This document shows, piece after piece, positions 10,085-22,375 of a stretch of DNA of 64,000 nt (within the stretch, counting starts at the first letter, position 1; each line of letters opens with the position of its first letter). The notes beneath the pieces are model-generated. The model saw nothing but the letters and a program-made list of their open reading frames with translations, had not been told where the DNA came from and made no database searches. The DNA is from Porphyra umbilicalis. Its lineage: Eukaryota > Rhodophyta > Bangiophyceae > Bangiales > Bangiaceae. The DNA is taken from assembly GCA_002049455.2 (NCBI GenBank), contig KV918891.1:62001-126000 (forward strand). The letters run 5' to 3'. The translations under genes and the position numbers were made by a program.

Positions 10085-11710
10085 TTGTGCCGGGTGTGGC
10101 GGCGCAGGAGGGAGAGGTGGACAGGGCGCTCGTCCAGCCGAGGCGACAGGAGGCGCGGGTGCACGTACCAACTCAAAGGGGCGCTGACAGTGTCGCCGCC
10201 CTCGTCCGGGCAAAAGAGCACGAAGGAGGGGGCAACGACCGGGCGCGGCGGAGCGGGCGTAGCGGATGACGCGAAGGCTGGGCCGGGTGCGAGGGGGGAG
10301 GGGGGGGGGGGCACGGGGATGTACCACAGGACTAGGAACGAGACGGCCAACGGGAAGGCCACAGGGATGACTCTGAGGACAAGGGGGGGGAGGGGGCAAT
10401 GGCTGCAACAGCACTTGTGCAAAGGGGGCGACAGTTGGCCCCGCCCCGTCACCACCACACCCCCCACCGCGCCCCGCCCTCCCCGCTCCGCCGTTACTGT
10501 GGCCCTTTCACCCCCCGCCCCGCCTGTCCCCCGACGGTGGCGCTGAAAGCGACATGGAAGCCTTCTTGTCCGCGGCGCCGTGTCCGGCGGCGGCCCGGGC
10601 GGGGCGGCCTCGACGGGGGGGATGCTCACACGGCGAACCAACTGGGCCGTAGCCCTCACAGAGATTGGAGCGGGCGGGGTTGGGTGGTGGTGCACGCAGT
10701 CCCCCTACGGGCAGATCGCAGGATATCGAGTCGTAACGACTGCCTGATCAGCCAGAATATTCCCTTGGCGCGTAGTGAGGTCGCAGGCGCCAGCATCCGA
10801 AAGGAGGGCATGGACCACGCAGAGGTGGGGAGGATTATCCTCGGAATGAGGGTAGATTACGCTATATATTCTGAATTGGTGTGCCGCATCCTTTCTCAAC
10901 GATGCATTTGGCCGGGGCTGTCGGGTCGAGGGGGGGACGGTCTGGCAGGGCGAGCCCAGAAGCACCTCTTGCCCTTCTGTCTGTCAGCACCTCTCTTCTC
11001 GACACCTTCCACCGGTCCCCACGACGCCCTCACACGGCCTTGTCACTTTTCTCCCGGCTACCAACCCACCCCTGTCACCTCCCCACCTCCATCACCATCA
11101 CCCCCCTCTGCCTCCCCCCGCTGCCTCCCTACCGCTGCCACTCCGCCGCTGCCTCCCCGCCGCTGCCTCATCCCGTTTCCTCCTCCCCCGCCACCGCGCC
11201 AGCCGGGCGTCACCCCACTCCGACCTCCCCCCCCCCTGCCATCACACTTGCTACACGCTGCCCCTTCCCCGCCACCCATTGGGCCTGGATTGACCCTCTC
11301 GCGTACGCTCTAGGCACCCATTTCTCTTGACCGCATGTGCATGTAGCTTGTGCATGCAGCTAGCCGTTGTCTTGCATGTCTTCTCCTGGGTGTCGTGGGC
11401 ATTTAGTCTGTCGATGCACAGTGAGGCGGGAGGGGGGCGAGGGTTCTGTCCTCGACTGGTTCAGGTGCGTGGTCAGGATGAGTTGTCTCTGAGGACCAGG
11501 CCACTGACGTTGTGCCCTTGTGCCCTTTATTTACTGCTGTCTGCTTGTTTATCCGCCTCCCCTTCCATGCTGCATTTCTTCTTCTGCGTTCTGCTATGTT
11601 CATTTCCTTGCTACCCTTCCCTGTTATGCTTCCCATTTTGTTTTCTGCTTGGGATGCTGTGTCTTCCTAGTATCCCGCAGGTAGACAGACGTGGGATAGC
11701 GTCTTTGCTT
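10085..11710. other. No gene seen
   Basis: Pro/Ser/His-rich and Arg-rich open frames arise from C-rich sequence (11040-11270). A TC-rich stretch runs 11500-11660. No domain, duplication or inverted terminus was recognised. Confidence 0.5.
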
Positions 11711-11885
11711 GGGAGTGGGGTAGGGGTGGTGTGGGAGTGGGGTAGGGGTGGTGTGGGAGTGCGGTAGGGGTGGTGTGGGAGTGGGGTAGGGGTGGTGTGG
11801 GAGTGGGGTAGGGGTGGTGTGGGAGTGGGGTAGGGGTGGTGTGGGAGTGGGGTAGGGGTGGTGTGGGAGTGGGGTGGGGGTGGTG
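11711..11885. repeat. G-rich 22-bp minisatellite
   Basis: About eight near-identical head-to-tail copies of GGGAGTGGGGTAGGGGTGGT plus GT. Four G-runs per unit make it a strong candidate for G-quadruplexes on the + strand. The complementary strand gives a His/Thr/Pro repeat ORF that is not credible as protein. Confidence 0.9.
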
Positions 11886-12706
11886 CAGGAGTGTGCTGCG
11901 GGTGATGTGTCATGCGCTCGAGGCCATGCCGTGCTTAAAAGTTTTAGGCTTCAGTAACAGTTCATGCAAATGAATTTCATTAAAATATGAGAGTGACCCC
12001 TCTGTAAGCCATCCCATTTTCTGTGTTTGAGATCATGCATGTGAGAGCCAATAGAGAGCGTCGGCAAGTCGGGCGTGGGTATCAAATGTGGGTAGAATGT
12101 GGGTCGCCGACCCACGTCCGATGTACCCACATCTTCCCCACATTTAGCGTCGGCAAGTGTCCAAATAACGGTTGACACGATTTGAGCTCTCCACATCTAC
12201 CGCAACGGCACTGCAGCGACCTCTGTGCGAGCAAAACATTCCAATTGACCTCCCCCCCCAGCACCATCACCCCTTCCCCCTTGGAGAGACGCCCCGGCCG
12301 GCCATATGACAGGGCGGCGGTCGATGGAGATGGGGAATGTAGTGGGCATAGTGCGAGTTTTGGATGGAGGGGCGCCGGCAGTTAAGGGCGTTGGGGGGGG
12401 GGGGGGTGACGGCATCGGGGGGGGTATGGTGCCGGTTGACAAATGCAGCTTGTACGGTGCAAGATGATGCGCCTTCTCGATGCACCCGAAAATGGAGACA
12501 CAAGCGCCCGTGGTGGGCGCCAAGCCCGGGCTGAGACAAGCGGAGGTGGCACAACTAGCGCCACGTGTGTGGCCACGTGGTCCTCACCGACCGGTATTTG
12601 GCGTGGGTCGGATGACCCAGATAGCCACAAATGGGTTCCAAATGTGGGAAACGGCTGCTACGTGGCACGAAACGTGTCCTCGATCCACGCCGCCGACCCA
12701 CATTTG
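11886..12706. other. Intergenic DNA with short repeated GTGGGTCGG-type motifs
   Basis: A 13-bp direct repeat AGCGTCGGCAAGT (12057 and 12147) encloses ~75 bp containing the palindrome GTGGGTCG-C-CGACCCAC and AAATGTGGG motifs. A similar ~115-bp piece (12592-12706) carries GTGGGTCGG near its left end and CCGACCCACATTTG at its right end, and abuts the broken 3' end of the hAT transposase. Both look like tiny inverted-repeat insertions of one family; limits are uncertain. Confidence 0.4.
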
Positions 12707-14155
12707 AAAAAAAATGGCAAGAACCATGAGGGGGTGGGAGTAGGAGGAAAACCGAGCAACCAAGTAGTCCGAAACAAAAGAACGCGTCGCACCCAGCACT
12801 CCAGAAATATTCCCACGTAAAATGATATGCAGAGCGGAAGACAAACCCAAGATGGAAGAGAGAGGAGAGGCGTCCGCCTCAAGCGACGCGGACATGCGGA
12901 AGAGTAGGTGGAGGCACGGCAGCAGGTCCCAGGCAGTAGCCTCAACGGCCCGGTCGTTGACGGCGGCGGCGACGACGGGAGGGACGGCGAAGGCAATACC
13001 AGCAGGCTTGTGGGCATTGAAAGGTAACACCCTGCGGAGGCCAGGAAGGTTGTCGATGAAGGAGTGCAGTGTCAGGCTCTGTCCAACCCAGCGAGTCAGG
13101 CTGAATGTCCGTAGCTCGCTGGTCTTGTTCCCTGCAGCCTTCTGGATGGCCCGGTCCTCGGACAACTCCGCGAGCCCCCTCACACAGCGCCGAAAAAAAA
13201 CAGTACTGGCAATCACCGACTTCAGCATCGCTGAGAAGGGCACACGGGCGCACAGATCCTTGCTACCAAGGTTGACAGCGTGCGCAAAGCAACCGTAGGA
13301 AGCCAACACCAACCCGTCGGCCTCGGCGGCGTTCCGCATTGACACCATTACCGACGCGTTGTCAGTGCATAGAGCCCACAGCCTGCCGCTGCCAAGTGCT
13401 TGAAGCCGTTGGCTCTTTGCCGTCGCTGGCCACTTATGTAACACATCTGTCACAGGATGGTGGAGGGACGAAGGCAAACAAGCACGAAAAGCGAGGAGCA
13501 GGTTGGGGGCGGATTCGACCATGGCACCCAATCGAAAAGACCCAACATGGAGCGGTCTGGGGAGACACCCCATCACATTGTACGTCGTCTTTCCAGTGAC
13601 GTCCCCCGCACCGTCAAGGGTCAAAGCCACTGTGTCGGCGGCACTAAAAGCCGCGTCGACGCGAGCCGCCACCTGCCCACTGGCAGTGTCCAGGCGCGAG
13701 CCCCCCACTTTGCGTGGATCACCTGGCCCGGAAAAGCGACCACCAGAGATGAGCGAAAAAAAACTCTCCCACTCGGGCGAGTGAAACACGGAAAAAGGCA
13801 ACCCACTCCCAAAAACCAGAGATGCACACCGTTGCTCCCAGTCATCCAAAACAGCAGGATCTAGGGGTGGCAAGATCTGGGCACCCGAAGAGCCCGCTCG
13901 GCCCGCCGCGCCCACCCCCACTGAGCTTACGGCCGCACCCACCACCGAAGCCCGCATCGTAGGATCAAGTGCATGCGCCTCTTCACATTCCAAAAGATGC
14001 TCCTTCGCCCGTGTAGCGTTGAGGGACATGTTACGGTAAGTTGTGCAAAGCGGGGCGGGGCACGACAGTAGCCGCTTACCATCCACAACCTTTACCTTAA
14101 TAAACCTCCACAATGGTGCAGCAGCCTTCTCCTTCCGAATGGGGGGAGGCACCAT
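12707..14155 (-). pseudogene. hAT-superfamily transposase (BED finger, DUF659), 3' truncated
   Basis: hAT transposases cut and rejoin DNA with an RNase H-like core. The start chosen is the ATG at 14155 (MVPPPIRKEK), followed by a BED-like zinc finger (CPAPLC ... HLLEC, residues ~35-65). The core shows a DUF659-type block with VALTLDGAGDVTGKTTYNV (first Asp). Next comes CTDNASVM followed by YGCFAHAVNL, the usual second catalytic block with its conserved His. The frame ends its similarity at HPLMVLAIFF near 12707, where an unrelated short repeat begins, so the C-terminal dimerisation domain is missing. The open frame runs on to 12584 through the repeat. No TIRs or 8-bp duplication around it could be read. 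The family call is firm; loss of function is inferred. Confidence 0.8.
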
Positions 14156-14459
14156 GGTGGCAGAAAGGTGTGGGGGACGGGAAGGATGGGTGTAGGAAGC
14201 ACAGAGACAATGATCGACGAAGGGGCCGTGTGCAACTGACGACGGGCGGTGACGACCATATTGACGACGGTGGCCGCGGCAGTGGCGCGGCGAGATACAA
14301 ATCTGCACCCATGAAGCGCCGCTAGGACGCTTGAGCCACTCAGAACGAGACACGTTTGTAATACAGCGTAAGAATTTCACGTTACGTGAAAGTCACGAAG
14401 GAAAGGGTCTGTGCGAGGGGCCTTGAAATTTCATTGAAATTACACAACGTGGCGTAAGA

Positions 14460-16490
14460 ATGCACATCTCTACCCCAAACCCGGTGCGGCCCCCACCCCC
14501 AAACCCGGTGCGGCCCCCACGCCCCACTGGGGGCGGGCGGGGGGGCGCCCCCCCCCCCGCGTCCCTTCCCCCCCTCCTCCTCCCCCACCCCACGCGTCGA
14601 CGCTCCCCCCCCCCCCCGTGGTCCCCGCCACTCGCGGTGCTGGTCGGGCGGGTCGGCGGCCGCGGGGGCGGCGGCCGGCGGCGGGCGCGGCCGCCGCCGC
14701 GGCAGCCGCCGCCGCCCCCGCGGGGCGGGTGCCGCGGCCGGCGCGGAAGCGGCGCGCGGGGGCGGGCGCCCCCGCCGCCGCGGCCGCAGCCGCCGCCACC
14801 GCCGGCCGGGGGGCAGCCTGCCGTGGCTGTTTGATCTGCTAGGCGCCGGCCGCCGCGGCGCGCCCGCAGTGCGAGCGGCGGGCAATGGCGGCGGCGGGCA
14901 GCGGCGGGGGGGGCGGGCGGGTGGCCAGCGAGGGGGGTGGGGGTGGGTGGCGCGGGGGTGGGGTGGCGGCGGCCGGCGGGGGGGGCCGGGGTGTGGGGGT
15001 GAGGGGGCGGCGGGGGGGCGGGGGTGCGTGCCGCGGTGGGTCCACCGCGGGTGGGGGGTGGGGGGGGGGGGGTGCGGGCGGGGGGGCCGGCGTGACCCGC
15101 CGCCGTGGCGCGGCTGGCCGGGGGGGGGGCGGGCGGGGTGCCGCCGGCGGGCGGCCCGTCCACGGCGTGCGGGGCGGCCGGGGGAGGGGGCGGCGGCGCG
15201 GCGGCGGGCCCCCCCGGCGGGGCGCCCCGCCCGGGGGGGGGGGGGCACCTCCACTGATGCGGGGGGGGGGGGGGTGCCGGCGGGGAAGGGGGTGGGCCGG
15301 CGGCGGGGGGGGGCGCCTCCGACGGCGCCAGCCGCCGGGCAGCGGCTGGGGCGGCGGCGGCGGGCCGGGCGGGGGGGGGGGTGGGTGCGGCGGCGGCGGC
15401 GGGGGGGTGCGGGGCGGGGCGGCGGTGGCGGCGGCGGCGGGCGGGGCGGGTAGCACTGCCGGCGGGGGCGGGGGGTTGGGGCGGGGGTGGCGGGGATGGG
15501 GCAGACGGCGGGGGGGGGAGGGGGGGGGGGGGGGGGGGGGGGGGGCGGCGGCAGCCGCGCCGAGCGTGGCAGGGGCGGCGGCCGGGCCGGGTTGCCCCCC
15601 CCGACGGCGGGCGTCGTCGTTGCCGGGTGGCCCTGCCCGGGGGGGGGAGCGGCCGCCGCGTCGGCGACCGGGCGGGGGCGCTGCCCCTGCCGCCCCCGCC
15701 ACCGCCGCCGCCGCTGCTGCCGCTGCCGCCGCCGCCGCCGCCGTTGGCGCCGCCGGCGGCGCGCCCGGCGGACGGCGCCGGGGGGGCCCCTCCGGTCGCG
15801 CGTCGCCCGCCCCGCGCCGGCCCCGCGGGCCCACCGCCGGCCGGCGCGCCCGCGGGGGGGCGCTGCCACCCGCCGCGGCACCCCCCCCGGTCGGGCGGGG
15901 CGGCGCCGGCACGGCCGCCCGCCACCCCCCCGGCCACCCGCCAATGCCGGCACCCGGCTGTGGGGGGCGGCGGCGGCGGCGGCGGCGGCGGCGGCCCCGC
16001 CGCCGGTGGCGCGGCGGCCGCGTGCCCCCGGCGCCGGCGCCGGCGCCGGCGCCGCCCCGCCGCGCCGCGGGCGCGCGGCTGTGGCGGCCGGCGGTCTCGC
16101 GTGGGGGCCCCGCCCCCGCCCGGGGGGTGGGGGGAGTGGCGGGCGGGGGCGGGGCGGGCGGGGGGCCGGTGCCGGGGCCCCGGCACGCACCCGCGGCGGC
16201 GGCGGCGGCGGCCGGCGGGCGCCCCCGCGGGGGCGGCCCCGCGTGGCGGCGCGCGCGCCCTAGGACGGGGCGCGCGCGGCGCGCGCCTGACTGCCCACGC
16301 GCGCTGCCGCGGGCGGGCGCCGCCGCGGCCGCGCGCGCGGCGCTGCCCGGCCGGGGCGGCGCCGACCGGCCGCCCCCCCGCCGGCGGCGGCGCCCATGTA
16401 CGGGGTGCCGGCGGGGGTGGCGGCGGCGGCGGCGGCGGTGGCGGCGGTGGCGGCGGCGGCAACGGCGGCGGCGGCCTGGCCGCCCCTACG
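14460..16490. repeat. Extreme G/C low-complexity block (~2 kb)
   Basis: The block is almost pure G/C with GGC/GCC trinucleotide arrays and homopolymer G up to about 25 nt (15519-15545). It opens frames of 350-700 codons on both strands whose translations are only Gly/Ala/Arg/Pro. No protein is supported, and sequence accuracy here should be doubted. Confidence 0.85.
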
Positions 16491-18619
16491 GGAAAAACCG
16501 GGCGGAAAACCGGCATCTCCTAACAGAAACCGGCATACTCGACTCACTATTCCGGTTTTGTGGCACCCGCTGGGGATCGACTGTCGGCCACCGCGCACTG
16601 CCGCTCACCGTCGCCTGCTGCTCCCCACCTCCCATTTCATTGGACAAGGAGAGAGGCTCAACAAGGGCCGTCAAGAGGGGGTGCCCCCGAGGACATGAGG
16701 GTGACCCCGAGGCCAGCCCCTGCGACGGTCGCTCAGCCTGAACTTGAGAACCACGACGCCCCATCGAAACACACCATCCGTCCATCACGCCCCCCCACAA
16801 CCCCCCCCCCCCTCCTGAGCTCATTCTTCCACCACTCGCCTCCCCACTGCTGTAGCCGCGCGCACGCGGCCAAGCGCGCGGACGGCGCACCGCGCCAACG
16901 GCGCGGGACGGGACGGCGGGCTGACGGGCGTGGCGGCGCGGACGGCGGGCGACGGCGGGTGGAGTGTTGAGTAACTGAAGGGCGCGCTCTCTCTCTCCTT
17001 TCTTGCTTCCCCCCTATCCCCCAACGTCCTTGCTTCTCGCTGCCCCTCTGCTCCCCTCGGTGTTTTTCTCCCCCGCTTTCATGTTGGACCAGGACCATCG
17101 GCACGTGTCTCTGCTTCTTATCTGCTTTGCATCTTTACCCTCGCTTTGGTCGGCACGTTGCCGACCCGGGATCCGCGTATGGACCCAATTGCTCATGCTC
17201 AAGGTAAACGTTACGTTGTTGGCCGTATTTGGGGAATGAAAATTTGGAATATTCACGGATCGGTACAATTTGAGATCCTGTCCAGGGCCGTGCACCAGCC
17301 TGTGGTTTGGATGCAACGACGCTCTCCATCCCTATTGGTCGATAATGAAATGAACGGATGAGAGTGACAGAGCTCTGCCGCAGTCCCTCGTTTCTGCGGT
17401 CCTCATGAGCCCAGGTATGCCGCTTTTTTGCCGTAAGAAGGTCTCAGACACCGGTCATTGTCTCACTGATGCCGTTTTTTTTCCGGAATACTTGGGTCCC
17501 CTGAAGGGCCCTGTGGTGCGTCCCAAACTTTAGGAAACCGGCATAGTTCTCGATAGGAGTATGCCTGTTTTTGACGCCGGCTTTTCCCGTAGGGCGCCGC
17601 CCTATGCGCTGCCGGGGACGCTGCCGCCGGCAGTGCCGCTGCCGCCCCTGGCGACGGCGCCGCGCGCGGTGCCGTCGCTCTCGCCGCTGGCAGCTGCACG
17701 GGCCGCCGTGTCACGGGCGGCGCGTCGGGCGTGGGCGACGGCGGCCGCGTCGCCGCCGCCGCGCGCGAGCCGCCCCACCCCGCCGCCGTCGCCAATGCAG
17801 ACGCGGTCGCCACTGGTGCCGCTGTTGCCACCAGGGGTCGTCACGGATATATCTTGAGAGAATACATCACCGGATATAATCCGATTATACTCATATTCTG
17901 GAGAGAATGGCATATCTGTACCGTACTCTGCTGCATCGCGACGGGATACACTCGGAGCCCGCCGGACTGTAGAACCTGATTATGTATATGGATTCTAAAA
18001 AGAATATCCTTGTGCATTTCAATATACTTACATTAAGAACTAGAGCCTGGACAAATACATACATGCAGGAACTCCATTTTCATGTCGTCGAGCTTCGCGC
18101 CGGCTTGCGAAAAACAATCTCTCTCATGCCACACGCGTGTGGGAATCCTCTGAGCCGTAGAACAGGTCGAAGATTTTCTCTACAGCATAACAAGGCTCCA
18201 ACAGCAAAAGTGCACTGTGGAAAACAGCGGCAAACCCACATCTGATCCCGCAAAAAAACAGTTGCCAGCACGTTTGACTTGAGCGTTCGCACAAGAAAAA
18301 AACAGCTAAAAACAGCCTTGTTCGAGCTGACGGTTTAGACCCCACTGCGTGGCATCCACGCTTGAGCTCCTCTTAGAGCATTGCGATGAGAGCTCAATTA
18401 CTTGTGCTCATGGGGCCGCTGCAGCTGAGGTGGATACTCCGCGACGTTTATCAGTCGGACGAGCTCTTCATGGTTGGTCCCTCATGCGGTCTCACAAAGT
18501 GACGCGGGCAGCCATGCAGCGGGGATGGCCTGCATTCTCCACTGCTGATCCTTGGTTGCTACGACGCGCAAGCCAGACGTTCTTGAGGACTAAGCAGCAC
18601 TATATTAGGGTCTGCTGTC
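16491..18619. other. Mixed intergenic DNA, no gene seen
   Basis: The edge of the G/C block (16480-16560, ACCGGCAT motifs) is partly repeated inverted at 17550-17610 before a second GC-rich patch (17590-17800). An AT-richer stretch follows (17835-18340). No coding region was recognised. Confidence 0.45.
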
Positions 18620-19483
18620 TCAGGTAGACGGTATGTGCCGCAGTGCTGCATGGGGAGGGGGCTGCGTTGGGGAAGGGCCGTGCGCACCCCTCCCCCCCGC
18701 GCCCCCGCCCCTCTCGGCGGGCACCGTGTTGTCGTCCGCAAAGCGGCGCTTACCCTGGAGGCACAGGGAAGTCGCCTTCACGAAAGCGTCGAGGGCAACA
18801 ATCATCACGTCCCGACTGTAAAAGAGGTAGGTGGCGGTACCCGACTTCATCTCAGTCTTGCGCCACTTCTTCTCGTGCAGGCAGCGACTGTCCTTGCCAT
18901 CGAGCGCGGACATTAACATAGCTCCCAGGCGACCATTTGACAGCGTCCCGTCGTTGCCACCATCGCCAGCTCGTCCACCGTCGTCCTCGCTGTACGACGC
19001 ACCAACGGCGTCGACGGCATGTGCAGCGCTCACGTCACCGCCACGCATGCGATTTCCGTCATCAACCAGTTTTTCTCTAATCCGCCCGGCCGCATATTCT
19101 CCCGTTGATGCTGGGGTCCCATGATGGGCCTTCATGGCCGCTTGAGGAGGGCGACCGCCAACACTATAGTCAGAAGCAGAGAGATGGCTTCCGACGTGCT
19201 CGGTATGGTAGCGCAGCCGGTGCTGGATAAGATTCGCACTGAACCGTACAGGCTGCAAACAAATCTCACACGTCAAGATGTCCACAGCTGCGGCAGCGCC
19301 GGGTTCGCCCGCAGCCCCAGACGCGTCAGCAGCGAACGCCGAAGCGGTGCCGGCCGCCGCCTCCGCACTGGCCGCTTCGGAAATGACCACCGCGTTAGTG
19401 GCTACGGCGACTGCCGCCTCAGCGGCGTCTGCGGCGTCCGCCGCCGCCGTGACAGCCGCCTCTTCATCCTCGGCGTGCGGCAT
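18620..19483 (-). CDS. Hypothetical Ala-rich protein with one C2H2-like finger
   Basis: This is a 287-codon frame from ATG at 19483. Residues 1-65 are Ala-rich. Residues ~70-95 read CEICLQPVRFSANLIQHRLRYH, spacing that suits a single C2H2-type zinc finger. An acidic/Gly-rich middle follows, then a moderately conserved-looking stretch (KSGTATYLFYSRDVMIVALD). The tail is Pro/Gly-rich and may be read-through of non-coding sequence, so a splice site near 18700 is possible. Upstream on the same strand, in another frame, 19490-19700 also looks coding, so this may be one exon of a larger gene. I do not recognise the family; a DNA-binding accessory of a nearby transposon is one possibility. Confidence 0.35.
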   Translation of the reverse strand: MPHAEDEEAAVTAAADAADAAEAAVAVATNAVVISEAASAEAAAGTASAFAADASGAAGEPGAAAAVDILTCEICLQPVRFSANLIQHRLRYHTEHVGSHLSASDYSVGGRPPQAAMKAHHGTPASTGEYAAGRIREKLVDDGNRMRGGDVSAAHAVDAVGASYSEDDGGRAGDGGNDGTLSNGRLGAMLMSALDGKDSRCLHEKKWRKTEMKSGTATYLFYSRDVMIVALDAFVKATSLCLQGKRRFADDNTVPAERGGGAGGRGAHGPSPTQPPPHAALRHIPST

Positions 19484-21633
19484 TCGTAAGTTGAGGAGCG
19501 CTTGCCGGTCAAGAAGAAGCCCGCGGTGTGCGGAGCCATGAACACGCCACCGCTCGCCGACGCAGCGGCCGTAACATGCCCGTCGAGGGAGACAGCCGCC
19601 GAAAATTCAGCTAGCGCAGGCGCGCCAGTCCCGCAGACGTCAATGAAGCGGTCCCCTCGGTGCACGTGTGTGATATCAGCCGCCCTCTCGGACACCGTGT
19701 CCGCGTGCCTGACACCCGCCGCCCCCAGACCCCAGCGAGCTCCGCACGTCAGCGGCGCCCGAGACGGCCGCATACCCGCACGTGGCAATGCACGAGCGCC
19801 TCCGCCGCGGCGGACGCGCGAGCGAGCGGTAAGCCCGCACCCGACAACGCCCATCCGCCTACGCTGCGGCGGCCACGAGCGTGTGCATGATGCGGCGCAA
19901 AAATTTGGCAAGGCGGCGTCACCCACCGCCTCCCCCCCCTCCGGTCCTCCACTGCACGCCGGCAGCCAGTGCGGTCGACGAACAGAGCCGACGCGCTGTC
20001 AAGCCGCCGTTCCCGAACCCCACAGACCTTTCTACTGCAGTGGCTCACGGCCGGGTCGCGGGATCGTGCCCAGCGCCACACAAACGCCGTGTCCATGCGA
20101 GCTTTGCGAGCCACCAGCCCGCGTGTCGAGCGCTCCCCTGGGGCGTCGTTGATCCATCGCCCGCAGTCCCCGCCGAGGATGGTTCTCACGCGGCTCACAC
20201 GAAGGTCGCGCGCGCTTGGTCAACGCACCACGGACGTCGCAGCCGTGCCAGCCGTGCGCGAAATGGCCAGCATGGCGGACGCTTCTCCGACGGGCCGTCG
20301 ACGTGCCCGCAGTGGACCACTGGACTCGAAGCGCCAGCGGCACCCGCCCCACTCGCGCGCGCGTAGCCGACACGCCACAGCCGCGTCCGCCAGAAGCCCC
20401 CCAGGCGCCACAGAGGCAGCTGCCGCGCCAAAAGAGTGCACTTCCAAGCACGATCGTGCGTGCTCGGACGGCAGTGCGCCCCAGAAAACCCGCAGAAGCA
20501 ACCGTTAGGAAGCTCTTTGTACCGCGGCGGTCACGTCCGTCGTGCCCGTCGCGACTCACCCGCAGGTTCATTGTCGAGTGTAGTCCAACGCAAAAGCTTG
20601 ATGTCTTCTCTCCGCGTCCGAGACTAGCCCTCTGACGCTCTATACTTATACCCCTCCAGACGGTGCTCGCCCCTCCCTCGGCACTCGCCTGCATTCGGGC
20701 CTTCCAGCCTGCACGCGCCGCGGCCCTTTCCCGCGGCCGTCGGGCAGGCTGCCCGCCGCCGCTCCTCCCTGCGCCTCGGCTCCCTCCAGCCGACTGCTCG
20801 GGCCCCGGCGGCCCTGCACTCATTCCGCTCGCCTCTCCCTGCCCACTCAGTCGGCCGCCTCAGGCGCACCCTCCTGGGTGGGACGCACCCGCCGTGCAAA
20901 CCGCCGCCCGGCCGTCGGGCCAGGCGGCTGTGCGCGGCAGGGGGTGCGGCAGGCTGTTGGGAGCACGGGCAATGCCGCCCGCAACTCCCCACCGCCGCCT
21001 AAGTGCGGCGGGGGGAGCACAGTGTAGCTGCCCCCCGCGTCCTAACAGCGACGGCCCACGGCCGTCTCTCCGCGAGCGACACGCCAAGAAGCGAAGAGCG
21101 CGAGCGGCGAAGCGTCCGGGCTGCTCGTGCGACACCGTCCGGCAGTACGAGGGTGTGCCACCACCTGCTGGAAGGTGTGGGATGGGGCAACGGACGTGCC
21201 AGAAGTTCAGCTCTTGCCAAATCTCGTTGCTCACGGCGACACACCTCAGCTCTAACCGGGGCTGCTCGCTGACCACCCGCGCCGGTCGTCCCGGTCACGA
21301 GTGGTCGTTGCGGAGAGAGCAAGGAACGGCCATCGGCGGCCCTTGGCCGCGGGACAGCCCGAGGGGACCTCTATTTGGCTCGTTGCGTGGAACGAGTTGG
21401 CTGGCTGCCGCACGACGCCACGCGTGCAGTCGTGAGAGCAAACCCTGCAACGTCGGCCCCAAGTCATACTTGCGAAACGTGGCGCAACGTGGCGCAAACG
21501 TATCTCATTATTGAGGAAATCGGGCCGGAACGCTGCCGCATCAACGTCGCCGACCCCATTTACTTTTCGTTTCAACGAAATCAAATGTCGTAAGTACAAC
21601 GCATATGTTGCTTTCAGAAATGGGGCCTGAGTC

Positions 21634-21671
21634 GGACCGACCCCATTCTCGACCGGAAATGGGGTCGGTCC
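21634..21671. repeat. 14-bp perfect hairpin
   Basis: GGACCGACCCCATT and AATGGGGTCGGTCC pair around a 10-nt loop. Further GACCCCATT and AATGGGG motifs nearby (21554, 21619, 21679) suggest a small foldback repeat. Confidence 0.75.
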
Positions 21672-22292
21672 AGAGCCGACCCCATTCTGCTAAGCTCTCT
21701 CATTGGTCGAACGAAACGAAACGGTATAGAAGATGGGACGCTTAAGCGAGCAACGTGTAGCCCTACGACCAGCCTCGGTTTTCACAATTTTCAGAAACGA
21801 GAAATCGCCGATGTGGACCACTTATCTTGAGAGCGGACCCATGGCGCTTGCAAGGTATTTTGGATGAGGCGCGCACAGAGGGAAACGCTTTGGATATTTT
21901 CTTCGTCTGCATGGCTCCCACGCATCCCTCACACGGCATTCTGAGAGGGGGGGGGTGTCGAGTGATGTCTGCCGCGCCTGTGGTGGGCCCCCCGAGGCCC
22001 ACAATAGAGGTACCCAGCCCAGCGGGGCGGATCTTGGGGGTGGGTGCCGGCGTGCTGGTCGCGAGTCCGACCGCCAGAAATCCGAACACGCTGGGCTACT
22101 CAACGTGGCCGACCGTGCCTGACGGGCGTCAGCCCTGGCCGAGCCAGTTCCCTCGATCGGCAACCAACAGGACACGCCGGAGAAACATATTGTATATAAA
22201 GTCATATCTACGTCAATCGAGCCAATCTCAAATGAAGCGAAGTGCCACATGTCAAGGCTGCAGCCAATCAGGTGGCCAGAAAGAGGCCTGGG

Positions 22293-22375
22293 CCGTTGGC
22301 TCGGAGCCAACGCCGAGCCAATGGGTCGTTTGGCAACGACCCCTCTTTGGCTCGGCGTTGGCTCCGAGCCAACGG
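22293..22375. repeat. 29-bp perfect inverted repeat with nested hairpins
   Basis: Arms 22293-22321 and 22347-22375 are perfectly complementary. Each arm holds its own palindrome (GTTGGCTC-G-GAGCCAAC), and the 25-nt loop holds a further perfect 8-bp stem (GGGTCGTT/AACGACCC). The whole unit can fold as a multi-branched cruciform. Confidence 0.9.

Noticed and set aside
9691..10695. 334-codon minus-strand ORF over the 3' LTR
   Set aside because: The same frame recurs over the 5' LTR and has no domain; it follows from the LTR sequence.
11611..11913. His/Thr/Pro repeat ORF on the minus strand
   Set aside because: Complement of the G-rich 22-bp array.
14382..16741. Open frames of 350-700 codons on both strands
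   Set aside because: Pure Gly/Ala/Arg/Pro translations from homopolymer and GGC repeats, open in all frames at once. No domain or codon signal.
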